Below, piece by piece: positions 8,033 to 17,016 of a DNA stretch of 64,000 bases. The DNA is taken from assembly GCF_015319355.1 (NCBI RefSeq), contig NZ_JADILU010000003.1, forward strand, positions 310,001 to 374,000, read 5' to 3'. Position numbers and translations under genes: made by a program. Below the pieces are notes generated by a model, which saw only the letters and a program-made list of their open reading frames with translations, was not told the DNA's origin and made no database searches. The DNA comes from Psychroserpens luteus. GTDB taxonomy: Bacteria > Bacteroidota > Bacteroidia > Flavobacteriales > Flavobacteriaceae. The first letter of the stretch is position 1. Each line of letters opens with the position of its first letter.

Positions 8033-9637
8033 TTAGTTGCCTTTTAAAAGGTTGACACTCACTGTCGCCAATTCATTATTAGGGAATTTAGAAAAATAAT
8101 GCTCATCTGGATGCAAGCCTGCTTCACTAGCAATGGCATTAAATACATCAACTTCTAAGATATATTGATCGCTATAACCATGTGTAGCATCATAGGCTGT
8201 AGCTGCGGTTTTGCCAATGTTTTGAGCTACGAGCTCTGGTTTTACGGTATGCAATTCTATCATTAATAATCCAAAACGTTCTACGTAGGGTTTCCATTTT
8301 GTGAGATGCTCCAATAGAGAATCTTCAACGAGGTTATTTGATAAACGTTCACCAATACTTGCGTAAGCACCAGTGGATTTGCTAATTCGTTGCGTTTTTG
8401 TTTTTGGAGCTTCCCAAATGCGATTGTGGTCTAAAAATGTACGTACATTGAGTAAATCCCCTAATTCTATATTGTAATCTTCTTTTAAATCTTTTGCTAA
8501 TATATCTGGTCTGCCAATATCTCCCCAAATGACTTTTGCCCAAATATCTGCTTTGATTAAATTGGCTCTGGTAACTTTTAGTGCAGCTTGATTAAAATCT
8601 GCTCCAACGAGCAGTAACGGATGCTCGTCAAGTATTTTACCTCTTTTGGTTTGGTATTCTATCACATCAAAAATATGCTGAATAAAAGCACCATTACCGC
8701 AACCCATATCTAAAATACCTTTGGGTTGCTCATCTATTGGTTTATTAAATAGTTTGATAATGACTTGATCAATCACTTTGAAATAAGTAGAATGTGCGCC
8801 ACCACTTCCCCAAACATTCATTTCGCGATGTACGTGTTTCTCAGTGTCTTCTGGTGATAAAGTTTTCAGGATTTTTGCATTTCCGAAGATTAAATCATCC
8901 AAATTCACAAACGTTGGTAAATAGGATACAGTCACTCCATAAGCACTGGCACGTTTAGCGAAAAACAAACCTTCATCTGTGAATTGATACGTGTTTTTCT
9001 TTTTCTTGAACCACCCTAAATGTGCAAAGAAATCTAAGATTTTTTTAAAACTCTCAGGATCTTTATGATATTCTTCTGCAGTAAAAGAGGCTTCCATAAA
9101 ATACTGGTGAAATAATCCATTAACGCCTAAAAGCACGATAATTGGAGCAACAATTGTACCTTCAATATGTTTTAATAGTTGGTATTCAATAGAACTCTCT
9201 TCGGAAATATCTAAACCAAATTTCTGTTTATATATTGTAAACACCTTCTCTAAAGCACTAAATGCATCTGGACCAATACGCTCATCTGGAAACCGAACAG
9301 AATACTTGAGAAGATTTACCGCTTGTTCATAAAGTGGAACCAATTCAAAAGCTCGTTTGCTTTTTGAGTTTGTGGCATAAATAATTTGGTCTGTTTTGTT
9401 ATCTAACTGTTGAGTCAGCCAACCTTGAGAGCACAATATGCGTAAAGCCACATTGAGATAACCTTCATTAGCATTAAAGGTGTCTGATAGCGTTTTTAGA
9501 TGAACAGTTTTATGTTCTAAAAGATAATCTAAAATGCCTTTTTTATGCAAAGCAAAAGCTGAAGTTGAAGTCGCAATACCATCTAAGTGTCTAAAAATAG
9601 TACCTCTTAGTTGTTCTTTATCTAGTTTTGATAACAT
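8033..9637 (-). CDS. Class I SAM-dependent methyltransferase, large
   Basis: 534 residues. The N-terminal 110 residues look like a winged-helix dimerisation domain of the O-methyltransferase type (GILDYLLEHKTVHLKTL). The Rossmann methyltransferase core begins about residue 312 with motif I, ILDMGCGNGAF, followed by VGADFNQAAL as the acidic motif II loop. Substrate unknown. The size and arrangement recall the methyltransferase modules associated with polyketide assembly (AprA-like), but there is no biosynthetic cluster here, so that is only a possibility. No signal peptide. A hairpin at 9664-9697 separates it from the upstream PPK2 gene. Confidence 0.75.
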   Translation of the reverse strand: MLSKLDKEQLRGTIFRHLDGIATSTSAFALHKKGILDYLLEHKTVHLKTLSDTFNANEGYLNVALRILCSQGWLTQQLDNKTDQIIYATNSKSKRAFELVPLYEQAVNLLKYSVRFPDERIGPDAFSALEKVFTIYKQKFGLDISEESSIEYQLLKHIEGTIVAPIIVLLGVNGLFHQYFMEASFTAEEYHKDPESFKKILDFFAHLGWFKKKKNTYQFTDEGLFFAKRASAYGVTVSYLPTFVNLDDLIFGNAKILKTLSPEDTEKHVHREMNVWGSGGAHSTYFKVIDQVIIKLFNKPIDEQPKGILDMGCGNGAFIQHIFDVIEYQTKRGKILDEHPLLLVGADFNQAALKVTRANLIKADIWAKVIWGDIGRPDILAKDLKEDYNIELGDLLNVRTFLDHNRIWEAPKTKTQRISKSTGAYASIGERLSNNLVEDSLLEHLTKWKPYVERFGLLMIELHTVKPELVAQNIGKTAATAYDATHGYSDQYILEVDVFNAIASEAGLHPDEHYFSKFPNNELATVSVNLLKGN

Positions 9638-9663
9638 AGGTTAGTTGGTTTCCTATAAAGATA

Positions 9664-9697
9664 AAAAAATCTGCCACTTGTGTGACAGATTGTTTTT
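9664..9697 (-). terminator. Rho-independent terminator of the PPK2 pair
   Basis: AATCTGCCA (9668-9676) pairs with TGACAGATT (9683-9691) around CTTGTG, with one mismatch and flanking A/T runs on both sides. It is about 100 bp beyond the stop codon of the minus-strand PPK2 gene. Confidence 0.75.
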
Positions 9698-9795
9698 AAT
9701 ATGCTATTGTGGTTTGATTATCCCAATTCTTAAAAAGCAATTGTAGTTATTTAGTGAAACACTTCTGTAATATAAAGAAATAGGTATTACAAAAA

Positions 9796-10608
9796 TTATT
9801 CGTTTTCAATAGAGCGTAGTGACTTATGACGAATAGCTTCTTTGTCTTTTACTTCATAAGGTATGTTTTTTAGGATGTATTCAAAAGCGTTTATTCTTGC
9901 GCTAGTTTTTCTATTGGCTTTAATGATTTTCCAAGGTGCATGTACTTGAGTTTTTTCAAACATGGCTTCTTTATATGTTGTGTATTCGTCCCAAAGAGTC
10001 AACGCCTGTTTATCTACATTGCTATATTTCCATTTCTTAATAGGGGAACTTATAATGTCTTTAAAACGTCTTTCTTGTTCTCCTTTTGTAATAGAAAAAT
10101 AAAGCTTAATTAAATGTATTCCAGATTCTTGAATCATTTTTTCAAACTCGTTTACCTGACTCATGAAAATGTCATAGTCTTTCTTAGTACAAAAGTTATT
10201 TACAGGTTCTACAACCGCTCTATTGTACCAACTTCTATCAAAGAATACCATTTCTCCATTATTTGGTAATCTATTGATATAACGTTGAAAATACCATTGT
10301 CCCATTTCTGTTTCATTGGGTTTTGGTAATGCAACTACTTTTATTTCTCTTGGAGGTAAATGTTGAATAATGCGTCGAATTGCACCACCTTTTCCTGCTG
10401 CATCACGACCTTCAAATAGTATAATTACTTTTTTGTTGTTTTTATTTATCCATTGTTGCAGAATTAACATTTCTTCTTGAAGCTTTTCTAAACGCTTCTC
10501 ATATTTTACATCTCTAATTGCTTTTTTAGTGTCTAATCGTTTTTGACGCAATAGTACCTCAATGCCTTTTTTTGAATTTAATATAGATAAGTTTTTGTCA
10601 GTCATCAT
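9796..10608 (-). CDS. ppk2: Polyphosphate kinase 2 family protein (PPK2), copy 1
   Basis: 270 residues. The PPK2 core is clear: Walker A FEGRDAAGKGG (about 65-75), then the FFDRSWYNRAVVEP motif (about 120-134) that contains the Walker B/lid region, and the KLYFSITKGEQ segment. PPK2 enzymes transfer phosphate between polyphosphate and nucleoside mono- or diphosphates in the cytoplasm. The subclass (ADP- or AMP-phosphorylating) cannot be settled by eye. It is 12 bp downstream of a second PPK2 gene, forming a two-gene operon. Confidence 0.9.
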   Translation of the reverse strand: MMTDKNLSILNSKKGIEVLLRQKRLDTKKAIRDVKYEKRLEKLQEEMLILQQWINKNNKKVIILFEGRDAAGKGGAIRRIIQHLPPREIKVVALPKPNETEMGQWYFQRYINRLPNNGEMVFFDRSWYNRAVVEPVNNFCTKKDYDIFMSQVNEFEKMIQESGIHLIKLYFSITKGEQERRFKDIISSPIKKWKYSNVDKQALTLWDEYTTYKEAMFEKTQVHAPWKIIKANRKTSARINAFEYILKNIPYEVKDKEAIRHKSLRSIENE

Positions 10609-10620
10609 TTTGGTAATTTA

Positions 10621-11475
10621 TTATTTGTCTAAATGAATAGTATTTCTAAAATAGCGTTGCACAACGTTTGGATCTGGTAAAATTGTTTTGCAACTACGTC
10701 CTTTATTATCATAATCAAAAAGGCTTAATACGTATTTGATACTTTCTAGTCGAGCACGTCTTTTGTCATTAGATTTAATCACAACCCAAGGAGAGAATGA
10801 GTTATGTGTTCTAGAGAACATTTGATCTTTATAGTTGGTGAATTCGTCCCAAAGTTCTTGTCCTTTTTGATCTACAGGACTAAATTTCCATTTTTTAAGT
10901 GGGTTTTTTAGGCGTTTTTCAAAACGTTTTTGTTGTTCTTCTTTTGACACCGAAAACCAAAATTTAATGATGGTTGTATCAGACTCATATAGCATGTTTT
11001 CAAACTCAGGAACTTGAATTATAAATCGCTTGTATTGTAGTTTGTTACAAAATCCCATTACAGGTTCTACAACTGCTCTGTTGTACCAACTTCTATCAAA
11101 AAATACGATCTCACCAGCATTAGGAAGCTCTTTAATATATCTATTGAAATACCATTGGTTTTTTTCAACTTCAGTAGGTTTATTTAAGGCTACAACACGC
11201 ATGGCTCTAGGGTTGAGATGTTCTTTAAAACGTTTTATAGTGCCACCTTTACCAGATGCATCTCTACCTTCAAAAATGATGGCTATTTTTTTATTCTCTT
11301 TTTGTACCCAACGTTGAAAATCAACTAGTTCGGCTTGTAATGTTAAGAGCTCTTTTTCATATTCGTATTTATCAACAATAGATTGATAGCTAAGGTTTGA
11401 TTCTTTTTCAGTGTTTAAATAGTTTAAAAGAGCAGTATTGGTATTAAGTGAATTAATCACCTCTTCTGTAATCAT
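10621..11475 (-). CDS. ppk2: Polyphosphate kinase 2 family protein (PPK2), copy 2
   Basis: 284 residues from ATG 11475. Walker A FEGRDASGKGG and FFDRSWYNRAVVEP are intact. The open frame continues to an ATG at 11577, but that codon lies inside the stem of the terminator at 11564-11593, so it cannot be the usual start; MITEEVINSL at 11475 is chosen. It diverges clearly from the downstream copy outside the motifs, so the two may differ in nucleotide preference (one recharging ADP, the other AMP), which is inference. Confidence 0.88.
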   Translation of the reverse strand: MITEEVINSLNTNTALLNYLNTEKESNLSYQSIVDKYEYEKELLTLQAELVDFQRWVQKENKKIAIIFEGRDASGKGGTIKRFKEHLNPRAMRVVALNKPTEVEKNQWYFNRYIKELPNAGEIVFFDRSWYNRAVVEPVMGFCNKLQYKRFIIQVPEFENMLYESDTTIIKFWFSVSKEEQQKRFEKRLKNPLKKWKFSPVDQKGQELWDEFTNYKDQMFSRTHNSFSPWVVIKSNDKRRARLESIKYVLSLFDYDNKGRSCKTILPDPNVVQRYFRNTIHLDK

Positions 11476-11563
11476 ATAAATAAGGTTTGGATGTAAATCT
11501 AAATTTAGGGAAAATAGAATAAATAATATATGATTTATATCATTTTCAATGTTGTTAAAACGA

Positions 11564-11593
11564 AAAAAACCTTCCATTTCTGGAAGGTTTTTA
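11564..11593 (-). terminator. Rho-independent terminator of the E1 dehydrogenase gene
   Basis: AAACCTTCCA and TGGAAGGTTT form a perfect stem around TTTC, followed by a U-run on the minus strand. It lies 22 bp beyond the stop codon of the E1 gene and upstream of the PPK2 pair. Confidence 0.9.
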
Positions 11594-11614
11594 AAATTTA
11601 TAAGATTATTAATT

Positions 11615-14026
11615 CTATCGTAGCTTAGGAAAGTCTTCAGGATTCACCTCGTGCATTACCTCGTAAACCGCTTCAAAAATATCTTCGGAAGAAGGCTTTG
11701 AGAAATAATCACCATCAGTTCCATAAGCAGGACGATGTGGTTTTGCAGATAATGTTTTTGGCTGACTGTCTAAATGCTCGAAACCGTTTTGAGTGTTTAC
11801 AATTTCATTTAAAATATAAGCAGAAGCACCTCCAGGTACATCTTCATCAATAACCATCAAACGATTAGTTTTCGCTACACTTTTTACAATATCATGGTTA
11901 AGATCAAAAGGTAATAAAGACTGTACGTCAATAACTTCAGCATTAATACCAACTTCAATTAATTCTTTTGCAGCTTGCTCAACGATTCTCAATGTAGAAC
12001 CATAAGAGACTAATGTAATATCACTACCTTCTTTTACTGTTTCTACGACACCAATTGGTGTTTTGAATTCACCAATATTACTTGGCATTTTTTCTTTTAA
12101 ACGGTAACCGTTTAAACACTCTATAATAAGTGCAGGTTCATCACTTTCTAGAAGTGTGTTGTAAAATCCTGCTGCTTTAGTCATATTTCTTGGTACAAGC
12201 ACATGAATTCCTCTTACAAGGTTGATAATACCACCCAATTGTGATCCAGAATGCCAAATACCTTCTAATCTATGTCCTCTAGTTCTTATAATCAAAGGTG
12301 CTTTTTGCTTGCCTTTTGTTCTATATTGAAGGGTTGCCAAATCATCACTCATGATTTGCAACGCATAAAGGATGTAATCTAAATATTGAATTTCGGCAAT
12401 AGGTCTTAATCCACGCATTGCCATACCAATTCCTTGGCCTAAAATAGTAGCTTCTCTAATGCCAACATCTGCAACACGAAGTTCGCCATATTTGTCTTGA
12501 AGACCTTCTAAACCTTGATTAACATCTCCAATATTTCCAGAGTCCTCTCCAAAAATTAAAGTTTCAGGATAGTTGTTAAAAATAGAATCAAAGTTGTCTC
12601 TTATAATTAATCTCGCATCTACTAATTCTGTATCCTTGTTATAGGTTGGTTTAACTTCTTTTACGTTTAAAGCAGACCATTTTGATGTACTGTGTAAATG
12701 AGAACTGTATTTTGGTTGAACCTCTTTTATGTAAGCGTTAAGCCAATTTTGTAATGCTGTTTTTTCACTAAAGTCTTCACCAATTAAATAACGTAGAGCT
12801 TTTCTACATGCAACCACCACATCTTTTCTTCCTGGTTCTTGAATGTCTGATATATCGTTGATGATTTTGGTAATGAAGACACGATTAGCACTCTTTTGAG
12901 CTGCTGCAGCAATTAATGAAACACCTTGTGCTTTCTCATCTAAAATTGGTTGTAAAAATGCATTCCAAGCAGCTTTTTTACCAATTCTAACATCTTTTTT
13001 TATGTTTTTATGAATAACATCTAATTCTTCTTCTGTAGCGATGTTATTAGCAATCATCCAGAGTTTCATTTGAGAAATACAATCGTATTCTTTTTCCCAA
13101 TCTAAACGCTCTTTATTTTTATAACGCTCATGACTACCAGAAGTCGAGTGACCTTGTGGTTGTGTTAATTCTATAACATGAATTAATACAGGTACGTGCT
13201 CTTCTCTAGCAATACGCTCTGCTTTTTGATATGTTTCTACTAAAGCTGTGTAATCCCAACCTTTTACTTTTAAGATTTCATAGCCTTTGTTATTTTTATC
13301 TCTTTGAAAACCTTTTAGTATTTCTGAAATGTTCTCCTTTGTAGTTTGGTGCCTTGCATGAACAGATATGCCATATTCATCATCCCAAACACTTATTACC
13401 ATTGGTACTTGAAGTACACCTGCAGCATTGATGGTTTCAAAAAACAAGCCTTCACTTGTACTTGCGTTTCCAATAGTTCCCCATGCAATTTCATTACCTT
13501 CTACAGAGAATTTAGTCGTATCAATCCCTTTTACATTTCTGTAAATTTTTGAAGCTTGAGCCAATCCTAAAAGTCTTGGCATTTGCCCAGCAGTAGGAGA
13601 GATGTCTGCACTAGAATTTTTTTGTTTTGTTAAGTTTTTCCAATCACCATCTTCGTAAAGACTATGAGTTCCAAAATGGCCACCCATTTGTCGTCCAGCA
13701 CTCATTGGATCTGCTTCTATTGAAGTATGACCGTATAATCCAGCAAAAAATTGTTGAATAGAAAGTTTGCCAATAGACATCATTAGTGTCTGGTCACGAT
13801 AATATCCAGATCTAAAATCTCCATTCTTGAATACTTTTGCCCAAGCTAATTGAGGCACTTCTTTACCATCACCAAAAATCCCAAATTTAGCTTTACCTGT
13901 AAGCACTTCTCTACGACCTAAAAGACTACATTCTCTACTCGTAAGAGCTGTTTTGTAATCATTCAAAATTTCATCTTTAAAATCTTGAAAAGTGATGTCT
14001 GAAGAGGGTTTGGTCATTGTTGTCAT
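11615..14026 (-). CDS. Fused E1 alpha/beta 2-oxoacid dehydrogenase (branched-chain type)
   Basis: 803 residues. The N-terminal half (about 1-370) is an E1-alpha ThDP-binding domain, with GRQMGGHFGTHS and the ThDP loop WGTIGNASTSEG. The C-terminal half (about 465-803) is an E1-beta transketolase-like domain, starting IFGEDSGNIGDVNQG and including VADVGIREATILGQG. Alpha and beta are separate polypeptides in most bacteria; the fused form is usual in flavobacteria. It decarboxylates branched-chain or other 2-oxo acids and passes the acyl group to the E2 lipoyl subunit, which is not in this window. Monocistronic, with a good promoter at 14046-14076 and a terminator at 11564-11593. Confidence 0.9.
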   Translation of the reverse strand: MTTMTKPSSDITFQDFKDEILNDYKTALTSRECSLLGRREVLTGKAKFGIFGDGKEVPQLAWAKVFKNGDFRSGYYRDQTLMMSIGKLSIQQFFAGLYGHTSIEADPMSAGRQMGGHFGTHSLYEDGDWKNLTKQKNSSADISPTAGQMPRLLGLAQASKIYRNVKGIDTTKFSVEGNEIAWGTIGNASTSEGLFFETINAAGVLQVPMVISVWDDEYGISVHARHQTTKENISEILKGFQRDKNNKGYEILKVKGWDYTALVETYQKAERIAREEHVPVLIHVIELTQPQGHSTSGSHERYKNKERLDWEKEYDCISQMKLWMIANNIATEEELDVIHKNIKKDVRIGKKAAWNAFLQPILDEKAQGVSLIAAAAQKSANRVFITKIINDISDIQEPGRKDVVVACRKALRYLIGEDFSEKTALQNWLNAYIKEVQPKYSSHLHSTSKWSALNVKEVKPTYNKDTELVDARLIIRDNFDSIFNNYPETLIFGEDSGNIGDVNQGLEGLQDKYGELRVADVGIREATILGQGIGMAMRGLRPIAEIQYLDYILYALQIMSDDLATLQYRTKGKQKAPLIIRTRGHRLEGIWHSGSQLGGIINLVRGIHVLVPRNMTKAAGFYNTLLESDEPALIIECLNGYRLKEKMPSNIGEFKTPIGVVETVKEGSDITLVSYGSTLRIVEQAAKELIEVGINAEVIDVQSLLPFDLNHDIVKSVAKTNRLMVIDEDVPGGASAYILNEIVNTQNGFEHLDSQPKTLSAKPHRPAYGTDGDYFSKPSSEDIFEAVYEVMHEVNPEDFPKLR

Positions 14027-14045
14027 AAGTGTGAATTATTAGTCA

Positions 14046-14076
14046 CAAATTTAACGAAAATTTGCTAATGTTACAA
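14046..14076 (-). promoter_or_regulatory. Bacteroidetes primary-sigma promoter for the E1 gene
   Basis: On the minus strand, TTG (14074-14076) is followed 20 bp later by TAAATTTG (14046-14053), matching TTG-N17-23-TAnnTTTG. The box lies 20 bp upstream of the ATG at 14026. Confidence 0.65.
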
Positions 14077-14178
14077 CGTTGTATATTGTTATAATATTGA
14101 GGATAATACAAAAAAAGAACGTATTTTTAGCATAATTATCAACTATCTGTAGATATTTGTGATTCTGTTAAGAATTTT

Positions 14179-17016
14179 TTAATACCATTTCCTCCTAAAA
14201 AGCCCTAATAAAGCTTGAGGATCTACAGTGAATTTAATTCTGATTTTCTGGTCGTAGTTGGGTTGACCAATTTCCCATCCTAGATTAGAATATATAGGGA
14301 AGTAGAGTTCAAAATAATCGGTTACTAAATCTAATTTGATTCCTGAGTCGTAAACAAAAGCGGGATTAAGTCCTTTGCTTTTTACTAATCCTAAATCTCC
14401 ATAACCTTCTATATATTTCCAAATCGTAGTACTTGCATTTGCTGTGGTCATCCACTGATTAGCAAAAGGTGTTTCTAATTTTGATTTGAAACCGCCTTCG
14501 GCAATGATAATTTGCTGACTAAAAACACCTGAAGCTTCAGAACGACCTAAATAATTGTAATCAAACAAATAATCTGTTGGTCTATCTAAGGCAAAACTAA
14601 AATAGTCTGAGTTTGGATCTGTTTTGTTGTATAAAAATGTACCAGCAAATAAGCGAAAGTTTAATTGTCTATTGTTTTCTGATAGTTTTCTGTATTCATA
14701 ATTTACAGCAATTTTTCCGAAGTTTTTAGCAAATTGAACATCATAATACCATTTATTAAAGTTTACTAAACCTGGATCAGAACTCACATAGCGTAAATTT
14801 AAAACACTATAATCTGGGTCTAATAAATCTTCTATAATAGCGTTCTCACCTACTGTTCTTGAAATATCAAGATAACGCAGGTTTAGGAATTTCGTTTTAT
14901 TAGATCTAAAGTCATCATTATCTCTAAAAAACAATGAAAGACTTGGGGAAAGGATGGTCACAAATGAATCTTCGGCAAATGAGTTGTATTTAGCATTTAT
15001 TCCGTAGGTTAAATTATAAAGATCCATATCCTCCATATAATGCGTGTAGTAAACAGAACTTCCTCCTGTTACAGATTTAGATTTTGTAGCATATTGAGGA
15101 GATAATCTATAATTTAAACGCTTTCTTAATACTGTTTTGTTATAAAATTTAGCACCTAATGTGAGTCCGTCATAAATATTATTGAATTCTACTAAAGGCA
15201 TTAAAAATATTTGATTGTAATTAGGATCTTCAACATCTTTAAACAATCTAAATTGAACAGGTTTACTATTGAAAGGGAATCCTTTTAGAGATTTATAATT
15301 ATCTCTTAAATTAAACTCTGGGATTGTTTTGTCATAATTTAAAGCTAGTTTTTCAAACCTATTTCTAGAGATTGTTATCGTACTATCTTTTTCTATGTTT
15401 TCAATCCAAGATTTAGATACAATAGAGTCTTTACCAAGCGTAAACAACGAAATAGGCATACTGTTTTCTCGTTTGTTTCTAATTGTAAACTGTATAGAAT
15501 CATCAAATTTCTTAAGATCTTTAATTTTAAAGTCAATCTTTTTTCTAGAATTGATATAATCGTTAAAAAACCAATTGACATCTTTTGATGTTTTTGATTT
15601 GAGAAGATTTTCAAAATCTGATGATTTAGCGATTTTGAGTTGGTTGTTTTTTAAATATTCTGAAATTGTTGCTTCTATAACATTAGAATTCACAAAGTCA
15701 TCTAAGTACCGTAAACCAATTCCTGCTTTGTATTTACCAGCAATATTGGCATTATATTTTAATAATGAATCTTTTGAAGTTGTTAAAGATTGATCTCGAT
15801 TAGTCCTAACCATTTGCATGAAAAAAAGATTGAACTGATCGTTGTATTTCAAATCTGATGCATGGAATGAACGAATTCCCCAAAAATCAGCCAAAGTCCC
15901 TAATAGTTTGGTGTCTGGATAATAGGTTTCAACATATTTCATTAAGAAATAAATTTGAATTCCGTCTCTAAGCCAATAATCCTTTCTAGGATTGATTAAT
16001 AGTGTGTTCTCTAAGTAATTGTTGAGAGCTGTTTTTAAGAGTTTTAATTCATATTGAAAATTATCTGGAAACGGACGAATAAAATCTGGCAATTGATTTA
16101 AACCATACAAAGGGTCTTTTTTGTAATCTTGTTTAGTAATTAAAAGACGTTCGTGAGGATATTCTCCAAGATTCTCTGTAATAAAACGTGTAATTTTATC
16201 TGTTATAATTGCTTTTTCTTCGGAAAGAACACCTACGCTAGACAAATCTGAAAAGATGGTGAAGTCATCTGTTTGAACAAATTTGAAATCTGAAAATTTC
16301 TTTAATATCAAAAGTGATTTAACACGATCTTTTCCGTGTAAAAAAAATGTTTGCTTATTGGGCGTTTGTCTTATATCTAAGGTGTTAAGCTCAGAGATTA
16401 ATTGGTAATTTAGAGGGAATTCAATCTGGATGGTTATATCTGCTTTAGAGGTATATAAATCATCTAAATTTTTATTGCTATAATATTGCCATTCGCCATC
16501 ATAAACGGTAGGAGTGATGTACCAATATTTTAAATTAAAATCTTTTATTGGACTAATCCCGTAACCTGTGAAATTATCATCTGGCAAAACCACATCATAA
16601 GCTAATGTGATGTCATAAGTCTCATTTGGTAATAGAGGCTTTTGAAGTTCTACTTTAATAACATCTGGAGATTCTTTTAAGTTTGAGTAGATTAAAGAAT
16701 TACCAGTATCGTCTTTAATGGTCGTGATAATAGTGTATCCACGTTGCTCACTTTTTGCGAAATGAAACTTGTTATTATATTCCTCTGTGAAACGTTGAGC
16801 TAGTGGTGTGTTTTTTGTGGAATAAGAATTGTTCCAATCATTTAAATAAATTGTAGTTAAGGTATCATTACTTTGGTTTTGATACACGAGACGTTGATTT
16901 ATTTTTATCGTTTTGGTATCTACATCAATAGATGCATTTAAGTCAATTTTATTTTGACCTATAATAACACAACTCCATAAAAAGAGGGCAATAAATAAAA
17001 ACGAATTTAGTTTCAA
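14179..17016 (-). CDS. M1-aminopeptidase-like pseudoenzyme with C-terminal outer-membrane barrel
   Basis: 945 residues with an N-terminal signal peptide. Residues about 25-470 follow the M1 peptidase plan: a beta-rich N-terminal domain, then a gluzincin-like domain containing YWLRDGIQIYFLMKYVE (about 348-364), the counterpart of the conserved WLxEGxAxYxE segment. The HExxH zinc motif expected about 20 residues before it is replaced by LKTAL, so it should not bind catalytic zinc. Residues about 570-945 alternate hydrophobic and polar residues, with many aromatic strand ends, and finish FRRKWY, typical of an outer-membrane beta-barrel. Co-transcribed with the upstream T9SS protein (4-bp overlap). 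Role unknown. Confidence 0.65.
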   Translation of the reverse strand: MKLNSFLFIALFLWSCVIIGQNKIDLNASIDVDTKTIKINQRLVYQNQSNDTLTTIYLNDWNNSYSTKNTPLAQRFTEEYNNKFHFAKSEQRGYTIITTIKDDTGNSLIYSNLKESPDVIKVELQKPLLPNETYDITLAYDVVLPDDNFTGYGISPIKDFNLKYWYITPTVYDGEWQYYSNKNLDDLYTSKADITIQIEFPLNYQLISELNTLDIRQTPNKQTFFLHGKDRVKSLLILKKFSDFKFVQTDDFTIFSDLSSVGVLSEEKAIITDKITRFITENLGEYPHERLLITKQDYKKDPLYGLNQLPDFIRPFPDNFQYELKLLKTALNNYLENTLLINPRKDYWLRDGIQIYFLMKYVETYYPDTKLLGTLADFWGIRSFHASDLKYNDQFNLFFMQMVRTNRDQSLTTSKDSLLKYNANIAGKYKAGIGLRYLDDFVNSNVIEATISEYLKNNQLKIAKSSDFENLLKSKTSKDVNWFFNDYINSRKKIDFKIKDLKKFDDSIQFTIRNKRENSMPISLFTLGKDSIVSKSWIENIEKDSTITISRNRFEKLALNYDKTIPEFNLRDNYKSLKGFPFNSKPVQFRLFKDVEDPNYNQIFLMPLVEFNNIYDGLTLGAKFYNKTVLRKRLNYRLSPQYATKSKSVTGGSSVYYTHYMEDMDLYNLTYGINAKYNSFAEDSFVTILSPSLSLFFRDNDDFRSNKTKFLNLRYLDISRTVGENAIIEDLLDPDYSVLNLRYVSSDPGLVNFNKWYYDVQFAKNFGKIAVNYEYRKLSENNRQLNFRLFAGTFLYNKTDPNSDYFSFALDRPTDYLFDYNYLGRSEASGVFSQQIIIAEGGFKSKLETPFANQWMTTANASTTIWKYIEGYGDLGLVKSKGLNPAFVYDSGIKLDLVTDYFELYFPIYSNLGWEIGQPNYDQKIRIKFTVDPQALLGLFRRKWY

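Noticed and set aside
10621-11577. Longer PPK2 start at 11577
   Set aside because: The ATG lies in the terminator stem at 11564-11593; the start at 11475 is consistent with the family.
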